Shown here: one piece after another, positions 10,034-18,434 of the stretch
How positions within the stretch are numbered: position 1 is the stretch's first letter
How the letters are laid out: each line of letters opens with the position of its first letter
Origin: Luteimonas sp. 9C
Lineage (GTDB): Bacteria > Pseudomonadota > Gammaproteobacteria > Xanthomonadales > Xanthomonadaceae
Direction of reading: 5' to 3'
Length of the DNA: 64,000 nucleotides
NCBI RefSeq assembly: GCF_902506295.1
Contig: NZ_LR733312.1
Location: 1,750,095 to 1,814,094 of the forward strand
Position numbers and translations under genes: made by a program
Notes under the pieces: generated by a model
Told to the model about the DNA's origin: nothing
What the model saw: only the letters and a program-made list of their open reading frames with translations
Databases searched by the model: none

Positions 10034-11671
10034 TCAGCCCGAATACCGGTTGCTGATCGGATACCGCCGCTCTCGCCCGAATGCGCGGCGCGAAATCTTC
10101 GGCCCCGGCGCGGCCTGGTGCCGTTTCCATTCGCTGATGCGTACCAGCCGGAGCACACGGTCGACGGTGGCCGCATCGAAGCCCGCCGCGACGATCTCGT
10201 CGCGCGATTCCTCCTGGTCCACGAAGCGGCGCAGGATCGCGTCGAGCACGTCGTAGGGCGGCAGCGAGTCCTGGTCGAGCTGGTTGTCGCGCAATTCGGC
10301 CGATGGCGGCCGGGCGATCACCGCGGGCGGAATCACCGGCGCACCGCCGACCGTGTTGCGCCATTTCGACAGGCCGAAGACCTCGGTCTTGTAGAGGTCC
10401 TTGATCGGCGCATAGCCGCCGCACATGTCGCCGTAGATCGTCGCGTAGCCCACCGCGTATTCGCTCTTGTTGCCGGTGGTCAGCAGCAGGCCGCCGTGCT
10501 TGTTCGACAGCGCCATCATGATCGCGCCGCGGGTGCGCGACTGCAGGTTTTCCTCGGCGATGTCGACGGCCTTGCCTTCGAAGGCGTCGGTCAGCGTGTC
10601 CAGGAAGCCCTGGAACGGCAGCTCGATCGGAATGGTCAGCATGCGCACGCCGAGCGCCTCGCACTGCTCGGCGGCCAGGTCGTTGCTGAGGCCCGCGGTG
10701 AAGCGCGACGGCATGCGCACCGCGGTGACGTGGTCCGCGCCCAGTGCATCGACGGCCATCGCCAGCACCACCGACGAGTCGATGCCCCCCGACAGCCCGA
10801 CCCACGCCTTCGAGAACCCGTTTTTGCCGCAGTAGTCGCGCGTGCCGCGCACCACCGCGCGCCAGGCCAGCGCATCGATGCTCTCGTCGCCATCATCGAC
10901 CCAGACCACCGGCGAGAACGCGCGCGAGTCCGGATCGAAATCCACCACCAGCCACTGGTCGTCGAAGGCGGCCGCTGCCGGGTGCACGGTGCCGTCGGCG
11001 TCGGCCACGACCGATGCGCCATCGAACACCAGTGCGTCCTGCCCACCGACCACGTTGACGTAGGCCAGCGCCACGCCGCTCTCGCGGGTGCGCTCGGCCA
11101 GCAGAGCGTCGCGCTGGCGATGCTTGCCGCGCTCGTAGGGCGAAGCGTTCGGCACGACGACGACCGCCGCGCCGGCCGCGGCGGTGTCGGCCAGCGGCTC
11201 GGGGAACCACAGGTCCTCGCAGACGAGCACGCCGACCGGCACGCCGCCGACATCGACCACACAGGGTTCGCCGTCGGGGTCGACGTGGAAATAGCGGCGC
11301 TCGTCGAACACGTTGTAGTTGGGCAGCTCGCGCTTGCGGTAGGTGCGCTCGAGCTTGCCGTCGCGCAGCACGCTGGCGGAGTTGTAGAGCACGCTGCCTG
11401 CCGATTCCGGCCAGCCGACCACCGCAACGATGCCGCGCACGTCCTTGGCGATCTGCATCAGCGCCGCCTCGCAGTCGATCAGGAACCCGGGGCGCATCAG
11501 CAGGTCTTCGGGCGGATAGCCGCTGATCGCCAGCTCCGGAAACACCACGACGTGGGCACCGAACTCGTCGCGCGCCGCGCTGATCATCTCTGCGATGCGC
11601 TCGGCGTTGCGGCCGACGTCGCCGACCGGAAAGTCGAACTGGGCGAGTGCGATACGCAGGGAATCGGTCAT
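10034..11671 (-). CDS. nadE: Glutamine-dependent NAD+ synthase
   Basis: A 545-residue two-domain enzyme for the last step of NAD synthesis. The N-terminal nitrilase-type glutaminase domain (about 1-260) shows the Glu in FPELAISGYPPEDLL, the Lys in RKRELPNY and the nucleophile Cys in VCEDLW. The C-terminal synthetase domain carries the P-loop GLSGGIDSS. ATG 11671 (MTDSLRIALAQ) was chosen because homology begins there; the longer reading upstream is Ala/Arg-rich and lacks family similarity. The product takes its ammonia from glutamine, unlike the short NH3-dependent E. coli NadE. Confidence 0.96.
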   Translation of the reverse strand: MTDSLRIALAQFDFPVGDVGRNAERIAEMISAARDEFGAHVVVFPELAISGYPPEDLLMRPGFLIDCEAALMQIAKDVRGIVAVVGWPESAGSVLYNSASVLRDGKLERTYRKRELPNYNVFDERRYFHVDPDGEPCVVDVGGVPVGVLVCEDLWFPEPLADTAAAGAAVVVVPNASPYERGKHRQRDALLAERTRESGVALAYVNVVGGQDALVFDGASVVADADGTVHPAAAAFDDQWLVVDFDPDSRAFSPVVWVDDGDESIDALAWRAVVRGTRDYCGKNGFSKAWVGLSGGIDSSVVLAMAVDALGADHVTAVRMPSRFTAGLSNDLAAEQCEALGVRMLTIPIELPFQGFLDTLTDAFEGKAVDIAEENLQSRTRGAIMMALSNKHGGLLLTTGNKSEYAVGYATIYGDMCGGYAPIKDLYKTEVFGLSKWRNTVGGAPVIPPAVIARPPSAELRDNQLDQDSLPPYDVLDAILRRFVDQEESRDEIVAAGFDAATVDRVLRLVRISEWKRHQAAPGPKISRRAFGRERRYPISNRYSG

Positions 11672-11775
11672 GTCGGCGGGCACGCGGTCGGGAGCATCCA
11701 TCATAGCGGCCGGGCCTGCGCACGCCGCACGCACCTGCGCCGCCATCGGTCGTGCGGGGACGCGGTTCGCGACGC

Positions 11776-11806
11776 AAAAAAAAGGCCGCCCGGGGGCGGC
11801 CTTTTT
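11776..11806 (-). terminator. Terminator downstream of sucD
   Basis: A GC-rich perfect stem (GGCCGCC / GGCGGCC) flanked on both sides by A/T runs. On the minus strand the hairpin is followed by eight T, which fits the end of the sucCD transcript; it may also work on the plus strand. Confidence 0.9.
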
Positions 11807-11824
11807 CGAATCACCCGAGGGCGA

Positions 11825-12697
11825 TTACTTGACGAGCGCAGCGATCGCTTCGCCCAGGTCGCCCGGCGAACGGACGGTCTTGACGCCCGCCGCTTCCATC
11901 GCCTTGAACTTGCCTTCCGCCGTGCCCGAACCGCCCGAGGCAATCGCACCGGCGTGGCCCATGCGCTTGCCCGGAGGGGCCGACGCGCCGGCGATGAAAC
12001 CCACGACCGGCTTCTTGACGTGCGCCTTGATGTACTCGGCGCCCGCTTCCTCGGCGTCGCCGCCGATCTCGCCGACCATGATGATGCCCAGCGTCTGCGG
12101 GTCTTCGTTGAACAGCTTGAGGCAGTCGACGAAGTTCAGGCCGTTGATCGGGTCGCCGCCGATGCCGATGACGGTCGACTGGCCCAGGCCCGCCGCGGTG
12201 GTCTGCTTGACCGCTTCATAGGTCAGCGTGCCCGAGCGCGACACGATGCCGATCTTGCCCGGCATGTGGATGTGGCCCGGCATGATGCCGATCTTGCACT
12301 CGCCCGGCGTGATCACGCCCGGGCAGTTCGGACCGACCAGGGTCACGTCCGGATGCGACTTCAGCACGTTCTTGACGCGCAGCATGTCGAGCACCGGGAT
12401 GCCTTCGGTGATGCAGACGATGACCTTGATGCCGGCAGCCGCGGCTTCGAGGATCGCGTCGGCCGCGAACGGCGGCGGCACGTAGATCACCGAGGCGTCG
12501 GCGCCGGTGGCGTCGACCGCTTCGCGCACGGTGTTGAACACCGGCAGTTCGATGTGCGTGGTGCCACCCTTGCCCGGCGTGACGCCGCCGACGACCTGGG
12601 TGCCGTACTCCACCATCTGGGTGGCGTGGAAGGTGCCCTGCTGGCCGGTGAAGCCCTGCACGATCACCTTGGTGTTCTTGTTGATCAAAACGCTCAT
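11825..12697 (-). CDS. sucD: Succinyl-CoA synthetase, alpha subunit
   Basis: A 290-residue alpha subunit of the TCA-cycle ligase that makes succinate and ATP/GTP from succinyl-CoA. It has the CoA-binding Rossmann domain ([12 protein letters not shown]), the VGPNCPG motif, and the phosphohistidine loop [15 protein letters not shown] 12697 gives the usual [11 protein letters not shown] start. It is the second gene of the sucC-sucD operon, separated from sucC by an unusual 134-bp gap filled with two hairpins. Confidence 0.97.
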   Translation of the reverse strand: MSVLINKNTKVIVQGFTGQQGTFHATQMVEYGTQVVGGVTPGKGGTTHIELPVFNTVREAVDATGADASVIYVPPPFAADAILEAAAAGIKVIVCITEGIPVLDMLRVKNVLKSHPDVTLVGPNCPGVITPGECKIGIMPGHIHMPGKIGIVSRSGTLTYEAVKQTTAAGLGQSTVIGIGGDPINGLNFVDCLKLFNEDPQTLGIIMVGEIGGDAEEAGAEYIKAHVKKPVVGFIAGASAPPGKRMGHAGAIASGGSGTAEGKFKAMEAAGVKTVRSPGDLGEAIAALVK

Positions 12698-12712
12698 GGA
12701 ATTGTCCTGTTG

Positions 12713-12810
12713 AGCCCCTCTCCCCTTGGGAGAGGGGTTGGGGTGAGGGCCGCATGGATGCAAGCACCCTCATCCGCCCTTCGGGCACCTTCTCCCAGAG
12801 GGAGAAGGGA
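12713..12810. repeat. REP-like paired hairpins between sucC and sucD
   Basis: Two hairpin units in opposite orientation: CCCCTCTCCC/GGGAGAGGGG (12715-12737) followed by a GTGAGGG tail, and CCTTCTCCC/GGGAGAAGG (12788-12808) preceded by the complementary CCCTCA. This is the layout of the short GC-rich intergenic repeats common in Xanthomonadaceae. A related sequence starts at about 29157. The element interrupts an operon rather than sitting at its end. Confidence 0.75.
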
Positions 12811-12831
12811 AGGAAATAGAGTCGATCGGAA

Positions 12832-13992
12832 TCAGGCGGCGGCCGCGACGGCCTTCTTGGCACCGTCGTTGATGTCGTCGGCCGCGGTGATGGCCAGGCC
12901 CGAGTCGGCCAGCAGCTGCTTGCCCGCTTCGACATTCGTGCCTTCGAGGCGCACGATCACCGGCACCTTGACGTCCACTTCCTTGACCGCGGCGATGATG
13001 CCCTCGGCGATCATGTCGCAGCGGACGATGCCGCCGAAGATGTTGACGAAGATCGCCTTGACCTTGTCGCTCGACAGGATGAGCTTGAACGCTTCGGTGA
13101 CGCGCTCCTTGGTCGCGCCGCCGCCGACGTCGAGGAAGTTCGCCGGCGAACCGCCGTTGAGTGCGATCACGTCCATCGTCGCCATGGCCAGGCCCGCACC
13201 GTTGACCATGCAGCCGATGTTGCCGTCCATGGTCACGTAGTTCAGGTCGTACTGGCTGGCACGCGCCTCGGCCTCGTCTTCCTGCGTGGCGTCGCGCATC
13301 GCCGCCAGATCCTTGTGACGGAACGCGGCGTTGTCGTCGGAGTCGACCTTGCCGTCCAGCGCGTAGAGGTCGCCGTTGTCGAGGATCGCCAGCGGGTTGA
13401 GTTCGACCAGCGCGAGGTCCTTCTCGTTGAACAGGGTGTAGAGGCCACCCATGATCTTGGCGAGCTGGTTGGCCTGCTTGGCGGTCAGGCCGATCTTGAA
13501 GCCGATCTCGCGGCCCTGGTAGGCCTGGAAGCCTTCCACGAAGTTGACGTTGAGGCTCTCGATCTTCTCCGGCGTCTCGGCAGCGACCTGCTCGATGTCC
13601 ACGCCACCCTCGCTCGAGACGATGTAGGTGATGGACTGTGTGCCGCGGTCGACCAGCACCGACAGATACAGTTCCTTGGCGATCTCGCCGGCTTCGGTGA
13701 CCAGCACCAGATTGACCGGCAGCTCGACGCCGGCGGTCTGATAGGTGGCCATCCTGGTGCCGAGCATCTTGGCCGCAGCGGCCTTCACGTCGTCGGTGGT
13801 CTTGCAGAACTTCACGCCGCCGGCCTTGCCGCGGCCGCCCGCGTGGATCTGGGCCTTGACCATCCAGGGGCCTTTGCCCAGGGCGTTCGCTGCTTCGACT
13901 GCTTCATCGGCGGTGGACGCGACGCGTCCTGCCGGCACGGGGATGCCGTAATCGGCAAACAACTGCTTCGCCTGGTATTCGTGGAAGTTCAT
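12832..13992 (-). CDS. sucC: Succinyl-CoA synthetase, beta subunit (ADP-forming type)
   Basis: A 386-residue beta subunit with an N-terminal ATP-grasp domain ([12 protein letters not shown] start, then [16 protein letters not shown] for nucleotide binding) and a C-terminal flavodoxin-like domain with [18 protein letters not shown] and [15 protein letters not shown]. It partners the alpha subunit encoded next. The length agrees with E. coli SucC (388). It is divergent from pilS. Confidence 0.97.
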   Translation of the reverse strand: MNFHEYQAKQLFADYGIPVPAGRVASTADEAVEAANALGKGPWMVKAQIHAGGRGKAGGVKFCKTTDDVKAAAAKMLGTRMATYQTAGVELPVNLVLVTEAGEIAKELYLSVLVDRGTQSITYIVSSEGGVDIEQVAAETPEKIESLNVNFVEGFQAYQGREIGFKIGLTAKQANQLAKIMGGLYTLFNEKDLALVELNPLAILDNGDLYALDGKVDSDDNAAFRHKDLAAMRDATQEDEAEARASQYDLNYVTMDGNIGCMVNGAGLAMATMDVIALNGGSPANFLDVGGGATKERVTEAFKLILSSDKVKAIFVNIFGGIVRCDMIAEGIIAAVKEVDVKVPVIVRLEGTNVEAGKQLLADSGLAITAADDINDGAKKAVAAAA

Positions 13993-14131
13993 GTGGGGTC
14001 CGTACGGAAAGGAAAAGACACCGGCCGACGGGCGGCGCGGAGGGCGCGGCGGGTCGACGGGGGTCCGCTATTCTCGCCCATGCGGCGGCGGCGGGCAAAA
14101 CCGCCCCACCCGGCCGTCCCGGACCGACGCC

Positions 14132-14137
14132 TATACT
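14132..14137 (+). promoter_or_regulatory. -10 element upstream of pilS
   Basis: TATACT, 30 bp before the GTG proposed as the pilS start. It supports that start over longer in-frame readings that would begin upstream of this element. Confidence 0.45.
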
Positions 14138-14166
14138 CGGCCGTCCAGCTCCGATGGAACGCCCCC

Positions 14167-15789
14167 GTGCCCCTGTCCGCAGCGTCCACGCTGACCCCGT
14201 CGCTGCTGCAGCGCGAACTCGCGCTGTTCGCGCTCTACCGGGTGCTGGAAGCCGCCCTGCTCGCGCTGCTGGTGTTCAGTCCCTGGGGCGAAACGCTCGG
14301 GGCGATGACCGATGCGCCGGTCGCAATCTCGGTCAGCGTCGGCTATCTGATCGCTTCGGCCGGGCTGTGGTGGCATGCGCGGCGCGCCCGCGCGGACTTC
14401 GCCAGCCATGCGGTCGTGGGCGTGGGCGTCGACATCGGCGTCGCCACCCTGATCACCCACGCGATCCCGGAAGTCGCGCCCGGCATCGCGATGCTGCTGC
14501 TGTTCAACATCGGCGCCGCGTCGCTGTTCGTCACCCTGCGCACCAGCCTGCTGATCGCCACGGCCGCCGCGCTGGCGCTGCTGGTCGAGCGCCTGTCCGG
14601 CCTGTTCGGCACCGGCACCTTCGACCGCCCCTTCGCCGAGATGCTGATGTTCGGGCTGGGCTTCTTCGCCGCCGCCTCGCTGACCCGGCAGCTGGGCAAG
14701 CAGGTGCGCGAGACGCAGGCGCTGGCCGACCGCCGCGGCGCGGAGGCCGCGAACCTGGCCGAGATCAACGAGCTGATCATCCGGCGCATGCAGACCGGCG
14801 TGCTGCTGGTCGACGGCAGCGGCCACATCCGCCTGACCAACGAGGCCGCCACGCTGCTGATCGGCGACGCCGAAACGCCGGGCGAGGACGGCCTGCACGG
14901 CCGCACGCTGGGCCAGCTTGCGCCGCCGCTGGCGATGCGCCTGGCCGAGTGGCTGCGCAGCGGCAGCATCGACAGTGCCCCGCTCACTCTGCGCGAACAC
15001 ACCGACGTGATGCCGCGCTTCGTCCGCCTGCTGGCCGAGAGCGACAGCACGCTGGTGTTCCTCGACGACACCTCGCTGGTGTCGCGCCGCGCCGAATCGC
15101 TGACCCTCGCCACCATGGGCCGGTTCTCCGCCAGCCTCGCCCACGAGATCCGCAATCCGCTCGCCGCGATCAGCTACGCGACCCAGCTGATGGAGGAATC
15201 GGACCAGATCGGAGAGGCCGATCGCCGCCTGCTGCAGATCATCCACCAGCAATGCATGCGCACCAACGGCATCGTGGAAAGCGTGCTCGGCCTCGCCCGC
15301 CGCGAACGTGCGCGCCCGGAACACGTGGACCTCGTCGCCGTGGCGCACGGCTTCGTGCAGGACTACCGGATGATCGTCACCGACGAGAACGCGGAACTGA
15401 AGGTGAGCTGCGACCAGCCCACGCTGCGCGCGATCTTCGACCCGCGCCACCTGCAGCAGGTGCTGACCGCGCTCGTCAACAACGCCGTCCGCTACGGGCG
15501 GATGCCGGGCGAGCCGGCGCGCATCACCCTGCGCCTCGAGCAGGCCGGAGACTGCCCCACGCTCAGTGTGCTCGACCGCGGCCCCGGCATTCCCGACGCC
15601 GTCGCATCCCAGTTGTTCCGTCCGTTCTTCACCACATCCGAAAGCGGCACCGGCCTGGGCCTCTACATCGGCCACGAACTGTGCCGCGCGAACGAGGCCC
15701 ATCTGGAATACGTGGCGGTGCCGGGCGGCGGCGCCTGCTTCCGCGTCACCCTGGCCGCGCGGCAGACACTGCTGCGCAACGCAGGCTGA
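14167..15789 (+). CDS. pilS: Sensor histidine kinase PilS
   Basis: A 540-residue inner-membrane kinase that signals to PilR to control pilin expression. About six hydrophobic segments fill residues 20-190, followed by a PAS-like stretch (INELIIRRMQTGVLLVDGSG), the HisKA box with the phospho-acceptor in SLAHEIRNPLAAI, and the HATPase domain with VNNAVRYG (N box), LDRGPGIPD (G1) and GTGLGLYIG (G2). A GTG start at 14167 is used because the -10 lies just upstream. It is followed by pilR after an unusually wide gap of 310 bp. Confidence 0.93.
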   Translation: MPLSAASTLTPSLLQRELALFALYRVLEAALLALLVFSPWGETLGAMTDAPVAISVSVGYLIASAGLWWHARRARADFASHAVVGVGVDIGVATLITHAIPEVAPGIAMLLLFNIGAASLFVTLRTSLLIATAAALALLVERLSGLFGTGTFDRPFAEMLMFGLGFFAAASLTRQLGKQVRETQALADRRGAEAANLAEINELIIRRMQTGVLLVDGSGHIRLTNEAATLLIGDAETPGEDGLHGRTLGQLAPPLAMRLAEWLRSGSIDSAPLTLREHTDVMPRFVRLLAESDSTLVFLDDTSLVSRRAESLTLATMGRFSASLAHEIRNPLAAISYATQLMEESDQIGEADRRLLQIIHQQCMRTNGIVESVLGLARRERARPEHVDLVAVAHGFVQDYRMIVTDENAELKVSCDQPTLRAIFDPRHLQQVLTALVNNAVRYGRMPGEPARITLRLEQAGDCPTLSVLDRGPGIPDAVASQLFRPFFTTSESGTGLGLYIGHELCRANEAHLEYVAVPGGGACFRVTLAARQTLLRNAG

Positions 15790-16099
15790 CGCCGGCTGCG
15801 GCGCGAGATCGCGCTGGAGTGCGCACGGCCGTCGCGGCTCCGGGCGGCTGTCCTCCCAGGCCGGAGCAACCGCGTGACTCCAGCGGCATGCCGCCGCGGA
15901 CGGCACTGCGCCTTCCCGCGACATCCTCGCCCCGGGGCATCCGGTCCGTATCGCCCGGCACGCAGGCGCAAGATCAGACCGCCGACGGACGCGTCACCGA
16001 CCGGGCGCGCTGCGCGCGCCGACCCCGCGCAAGCCTCGTCGCTTTTGACAGAATCTGTCACTATGCGTCACACCTCGGACCCGGTTGTGTGGCGAATCG
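15790..16099. other. pilS-pilR intergenic region (310 bp)
   Basis: No ORF with coding character and no RNA gene is visible. The first 230 bp are GC-rich sequence without clear repeats. The last 60 bp are less GC-rich and contain a perfect palindrome at 16046-16060 and the motif ATGCGTCAC at 16063-16071, listed separately. In Pseudomonas the two genes are close together, so the gap suggests that pilR has its own control. Confidence 0.6.
16046..16060. promoter_or_regulatory. Palindrome upstream of pilR, possible operator
   Basis: TGACAGAATCTGTCA: two perfect 7-bp arms around a single base, 40 bp before the pilR start codon. Each arm contains CTGTC on one strand, which resembles the (C/G)TGTC motif described for PilR binding at the Pseudomonas aeruginosa pilA promoter. 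A TTGACA sequence (16045-16050) overlaps the left arm. Autoregulation by PilR is inference. Confidence 0.45.
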
Positions 16100-17530
16100 A
16101 TGAGCGAAACCCGCAGCGTGCTGATCGTCGACGACGAACACGATATCCGTGAGCTGCTGGTGCTGACGCTCAGCCGCATGGGGCTGCGGACCGAGACCGC
16201 ACCGACCCTCGCCGCCGCACGCGAACTGCTGGCCGCGTCCACCTACGATCTGTGCCTGACCGACATGCGCCTGCCGGACGGCTCGGGCCTGGATCTGGTC
16301 GGCGAGATCAGCACGCGTTTTCCCGGCACGCCGGTCGCCATGATCACCGCCTACGGCAACGTCGAGGCCGCGGTCGAGGCGTTGAAGGTCGGCGCCTTCG
16401 ACTTCGTCAGCAAGCCGGTCGACATCCACGTCCTGCGCGGCCTGGTCCGCCAGGCGCTGGAACTGGGCGATCGCGCCAAGCGCGACACCGAGGAACACAG
16501 CAGCCGCCTGCTCGGCACCTCCGACGTCATGGTCACGCTGCGCAACACCATCGCCAAGGTCGCCCGCAGCCAGGCGCCGGTGTTCATCCAGGGCGAGTCC
16601 GGCACCGGCAAGGAACTCGTCGCCCGCACCATCCATGCGCAGGGCGCGCGCGCCAGCAGTCCGTTCGTGCCGGTCAACTGCGGCGCCATCCCCGGCGAAC
16701 TGATGGAAAGCGAGTTCTTCGGCCACAAGAAGGGCAGCTTCACCGGCGCGCACAGCGACAAGCCGGGCCTGTTCCAGGCTGCCGACGGCGGCACGCTGTT
16801 CCTCGACGAGATCGCCGAGCTGCCGCTGGCGATGCAGGTCAAGCTGCTGCGCGCGATCCAGGAGAAGTCGATCCGCCCGGTCGGCGCCGCCGCCGAGATC
16901 CAGGTCGACGTGCGCATCCTCTCGGCCACGCACAAGGATCTGTCGCAGCTGGTCAACGACGGCCGCTTCCGCCACGACCTCTACTACCGCATCAACGTCA
17001 TCGGCCTGCACGTGCCGCCGCTGCGCGAGCGTGCCGGCGACCTGCCGCTGCTGTCGGACGCCATCCTGCAGCGCCTCGCCCAGGCCATGCACCGCCCCGC
17101 GCCGACGCTGGCACCCGACGCCGTCGCCGCGCTCGAGGCCTACGGCTTCGCCGGCAACGTCCGCGAACTCGAGAACATCCTCGAGCGCGCCCTGGCCATG
17201 GCCGACGACGACCTCATCACTGCCGCCGACCTGCATCTGCCGGTCGCCCGGGGCGCCCAGCAGACCGCACAGCCGCAGCAGGCCTCGCCCTTCGTCACCG
17301 GCACCCACCAGGCCCTGCCGCCCAGCGCCGCGCCGCCGCGCGACCCGCGCACGCTCAGTCCCTACGACACTGCCAGCTCGGCGCTGCCGTCCTTCATCGA
17401 GGACATCGAGCGCGCCGCCATCCAGCAGGCGCTGCAGGAAAACCGCTACAACAAGACGAAGACTGCGGCGGCGCTGGGCATCACGTTCCGGGCGCTGCGC
17501 TACAAGCTGAAGAAGCTCGGTATCGACTGA
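16100..17530 (+). CDS. pilR: Sigma-54 dependent response regulator PilR
   Basis: A 476-residue NtrC-family activator. The receiver domain (residues 1-120) has VDDEHD and the phospho-acceptor in [10 protein letters not shown]; the AAA+ domain has Walker A GESGTGKE, the sigma-54 contact loop GSFTGAH, Walker [10 protein letters not shown] and an arginine finger region; the C-terminal Fis-type HTH has [20 protein letters not shown] Gln/Pro/Ala-rich linker (about 390-430) joins the last two. The GSFTGA variant replaces the common GAFTGA, which is tolerated in the family. It should activate the sigma-54 pilin promoter just downstream. Confidence 0.96.
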   Translation: MSETRSVLIVDDEHDIRELLVLTLSRMGLRTETAPTLAAARELLAASTYDLCLTDMRLPDGSGLDLVGEISTRFPGTPVAMITAYGNVEAAVEALKVGAFDFVSKPVDIHVLRGLVRQALELGDRAKRDTEEHSSRLLGTSDVMVTLRNTIAKVARSQAPVFIQGESGTGKELVARTIHAQGARASSPFVPVNCGAIPGELMESEFFGHKKGSFTGAHSDKPGLFQAADGGTLFLDEIAELPLAMQVKLLRAIQEKSIRPVGAAAEIQVDVRILSATHKDLSQLVNDGRFRHDLYYRINVIGLHVPPLRERAGDLPLLSDAILQRLAQAMHRPAPTLAPDAVAALEAYGFAGNVRELENILERALAMADDDLITAADLHLPVARGAQQTAQPQQASPFVTGTHQALPPSAAPPRDPRTLSPYDTASSALPSFIEDIERAAIQQALQENRYNKTKTAAALGITFRALRYKLKKLGID

Positions 17531-17711
17531 TCGGCACGTCGATGGCCGGCGGCGCGTGATCCAGGCCGCGCCGCGGATATCACACCCTATCCCGCATGCT
17601 GCGCGCCGCTGCGTGCAGGTTGCCGCGGCCCCGTTGCATCGATCCGGACACCGAAGGCCGGATAAGCCATCGGCGTCGCTGCGCTGGACGCGGGCCCCGA
17701 CTCGACACAAT

Positions 17712-17728
17712 GCGTCACCTTGTGACGC
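17712..17728. promoter_or_regulatory. Inverted repeat, possible PilR enhancer site
   Basis: GCGTCAC and GTGACGC, perfect 7-bp arms with a 3-base spacer, centred about 115 bp upstream of the start predicted from the sigma-54 promoter. This distance is typical for enhancer-binding proteins. The half-site with its leading AT (ATGCGTCAC) also occurs upstream of pilR at 16063-16071. Confidence 0.45.
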
Positions 17729-17808
17729 GATCGCGCACCATCCGTTCCCGCACGTGCCCACCGACCGTGCGCACCGGCACATTACGGGGTCAATCGTGGG
17801 CGGAAAAG

Positions 17809-17826
17809 TTGGCACGCCTTGTGCGT
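17809..17826 (+). promoter_or_regulatory. Sigma-54 promoter of the major pilin gene
   Basis: TTGGCACG with GG at 17811-17812 and GC at 17823-17824, separated by exactly 10 bp as required by RpoN. The -24 element is perfect; the -12 half is GTGCG rather than TTGCA. Transcription would start near 17836, leaving an 86-nt leader before the pilin ATG. Confidence 0.75.
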
Positions 17827-17921
17827 TATCCCCTACGCACGTGCAGGTCGCACGGCTGCCCACGGATCGGCACCAGCCGGCCACGCGGCACGTGGAATCA
17901 ATCACTCCTAGGGGATACACC

Positions 17922-18350
17922 ATGAAGAAGATGCAGAAGGGCTTCACCCTGATCGAACTGATGATCGTGGTCGCGATCATCGCCATCCTGGCCGCCATCG
18001 CGCTGCCGGCTTACCAGGACTACGTCGCCCGTTCGCAGGTGTCGGAAGCCGCCACCCTGTCCGCGGGTGCGAAGACTGCGGTTGCCGAACAGTTCGCCAA
18101 CACGGGCACGTTCACCGGCATCACCAACAGCACCGCCGGCCTGTCGGCAGCGGGTTCGATCGTCGGCAAGTACGTCACCCAGGTGGCAGTTGCCGCGGGC
18201 ACGGTCACCGCCACCATGGGCAATGACGCAAGTGACAAGGTCTCGGGCGACACGCTTGTGTTCACCCCGACCGACAACGACGGTTCGATTTCGTGGGCTT
18301 GCGACGCCAGCACCATCGATAACAAGTTCCTGCCGAGCGCCTGCCGCTAA
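17922..18350 (+). CDS. pilA: Type IV major pilin PilA
   Basis: A 142-residue prepilin. A short basic leader (MKKMQKG) is followed by the prepilin peptidase site [20 protein letters not shown] and the conserved Glu5. The globular part ends with a two-cysteine D-loop (Cys in SWACD and in the terminal PSACR). ATG 17922 has the Shine-Dalgarno AGGGG 9 bases upstream. It follows a sigma-54 promoter and is followed by a strong terminator, as expected for a very abundant subunit. A second pilin gene lies 2 kb downstream. Confidence 0.95.
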   Translation: MKKMQKGFTLIELMIVVAIIAILAAIALPAYQDYVARSQVSEAATLSAGAKTAVAEQFANTGTFTGITNSTAGLSAAGSIVGKYVTQVAVAAGTVTATMGNDASDKVSGDTLVFTPTDNDGSISWACDASTIDNKFLPSACR

Positions 18351-18395
18351 TCGCGGAGACACGGTGACGACGCGTCGCGTCGACATCTGCTCATC

Positions 18396-18425
18396 GAGGG
18401 GCCGCGCAAGCGGCCCCTTTTTTTG
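18396..18425 (+). terminator. Terminator after pilA
   Basis: GGGGCCGC / GCGGCCCC stem with a short loop followed by eight T. It separates pilA from the glycosyltransferase gene whose ATG is only 10 bp downstream, so the downstream genes probably depend on read-through or on a promoter I cannot identify. Confidence 0.9.
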
Positions 18426-18434
18426 GAACGAGTG

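Noticed and set aside
10118-13240. A 1040-codon open frame on the plus strand opposite nadE and sucD
   Set aside because: Antisense of nadE, the terminator and sucD; its composition is that of a shadow frame and it crosses a terminator.
16044-16075. Sigma-70 promoter for pilR starting from TTGACA at 16045
   Set aside because: No acceptable -10 at 16-18 bp; TATGCG lies too close. The palindrome was reported instead.
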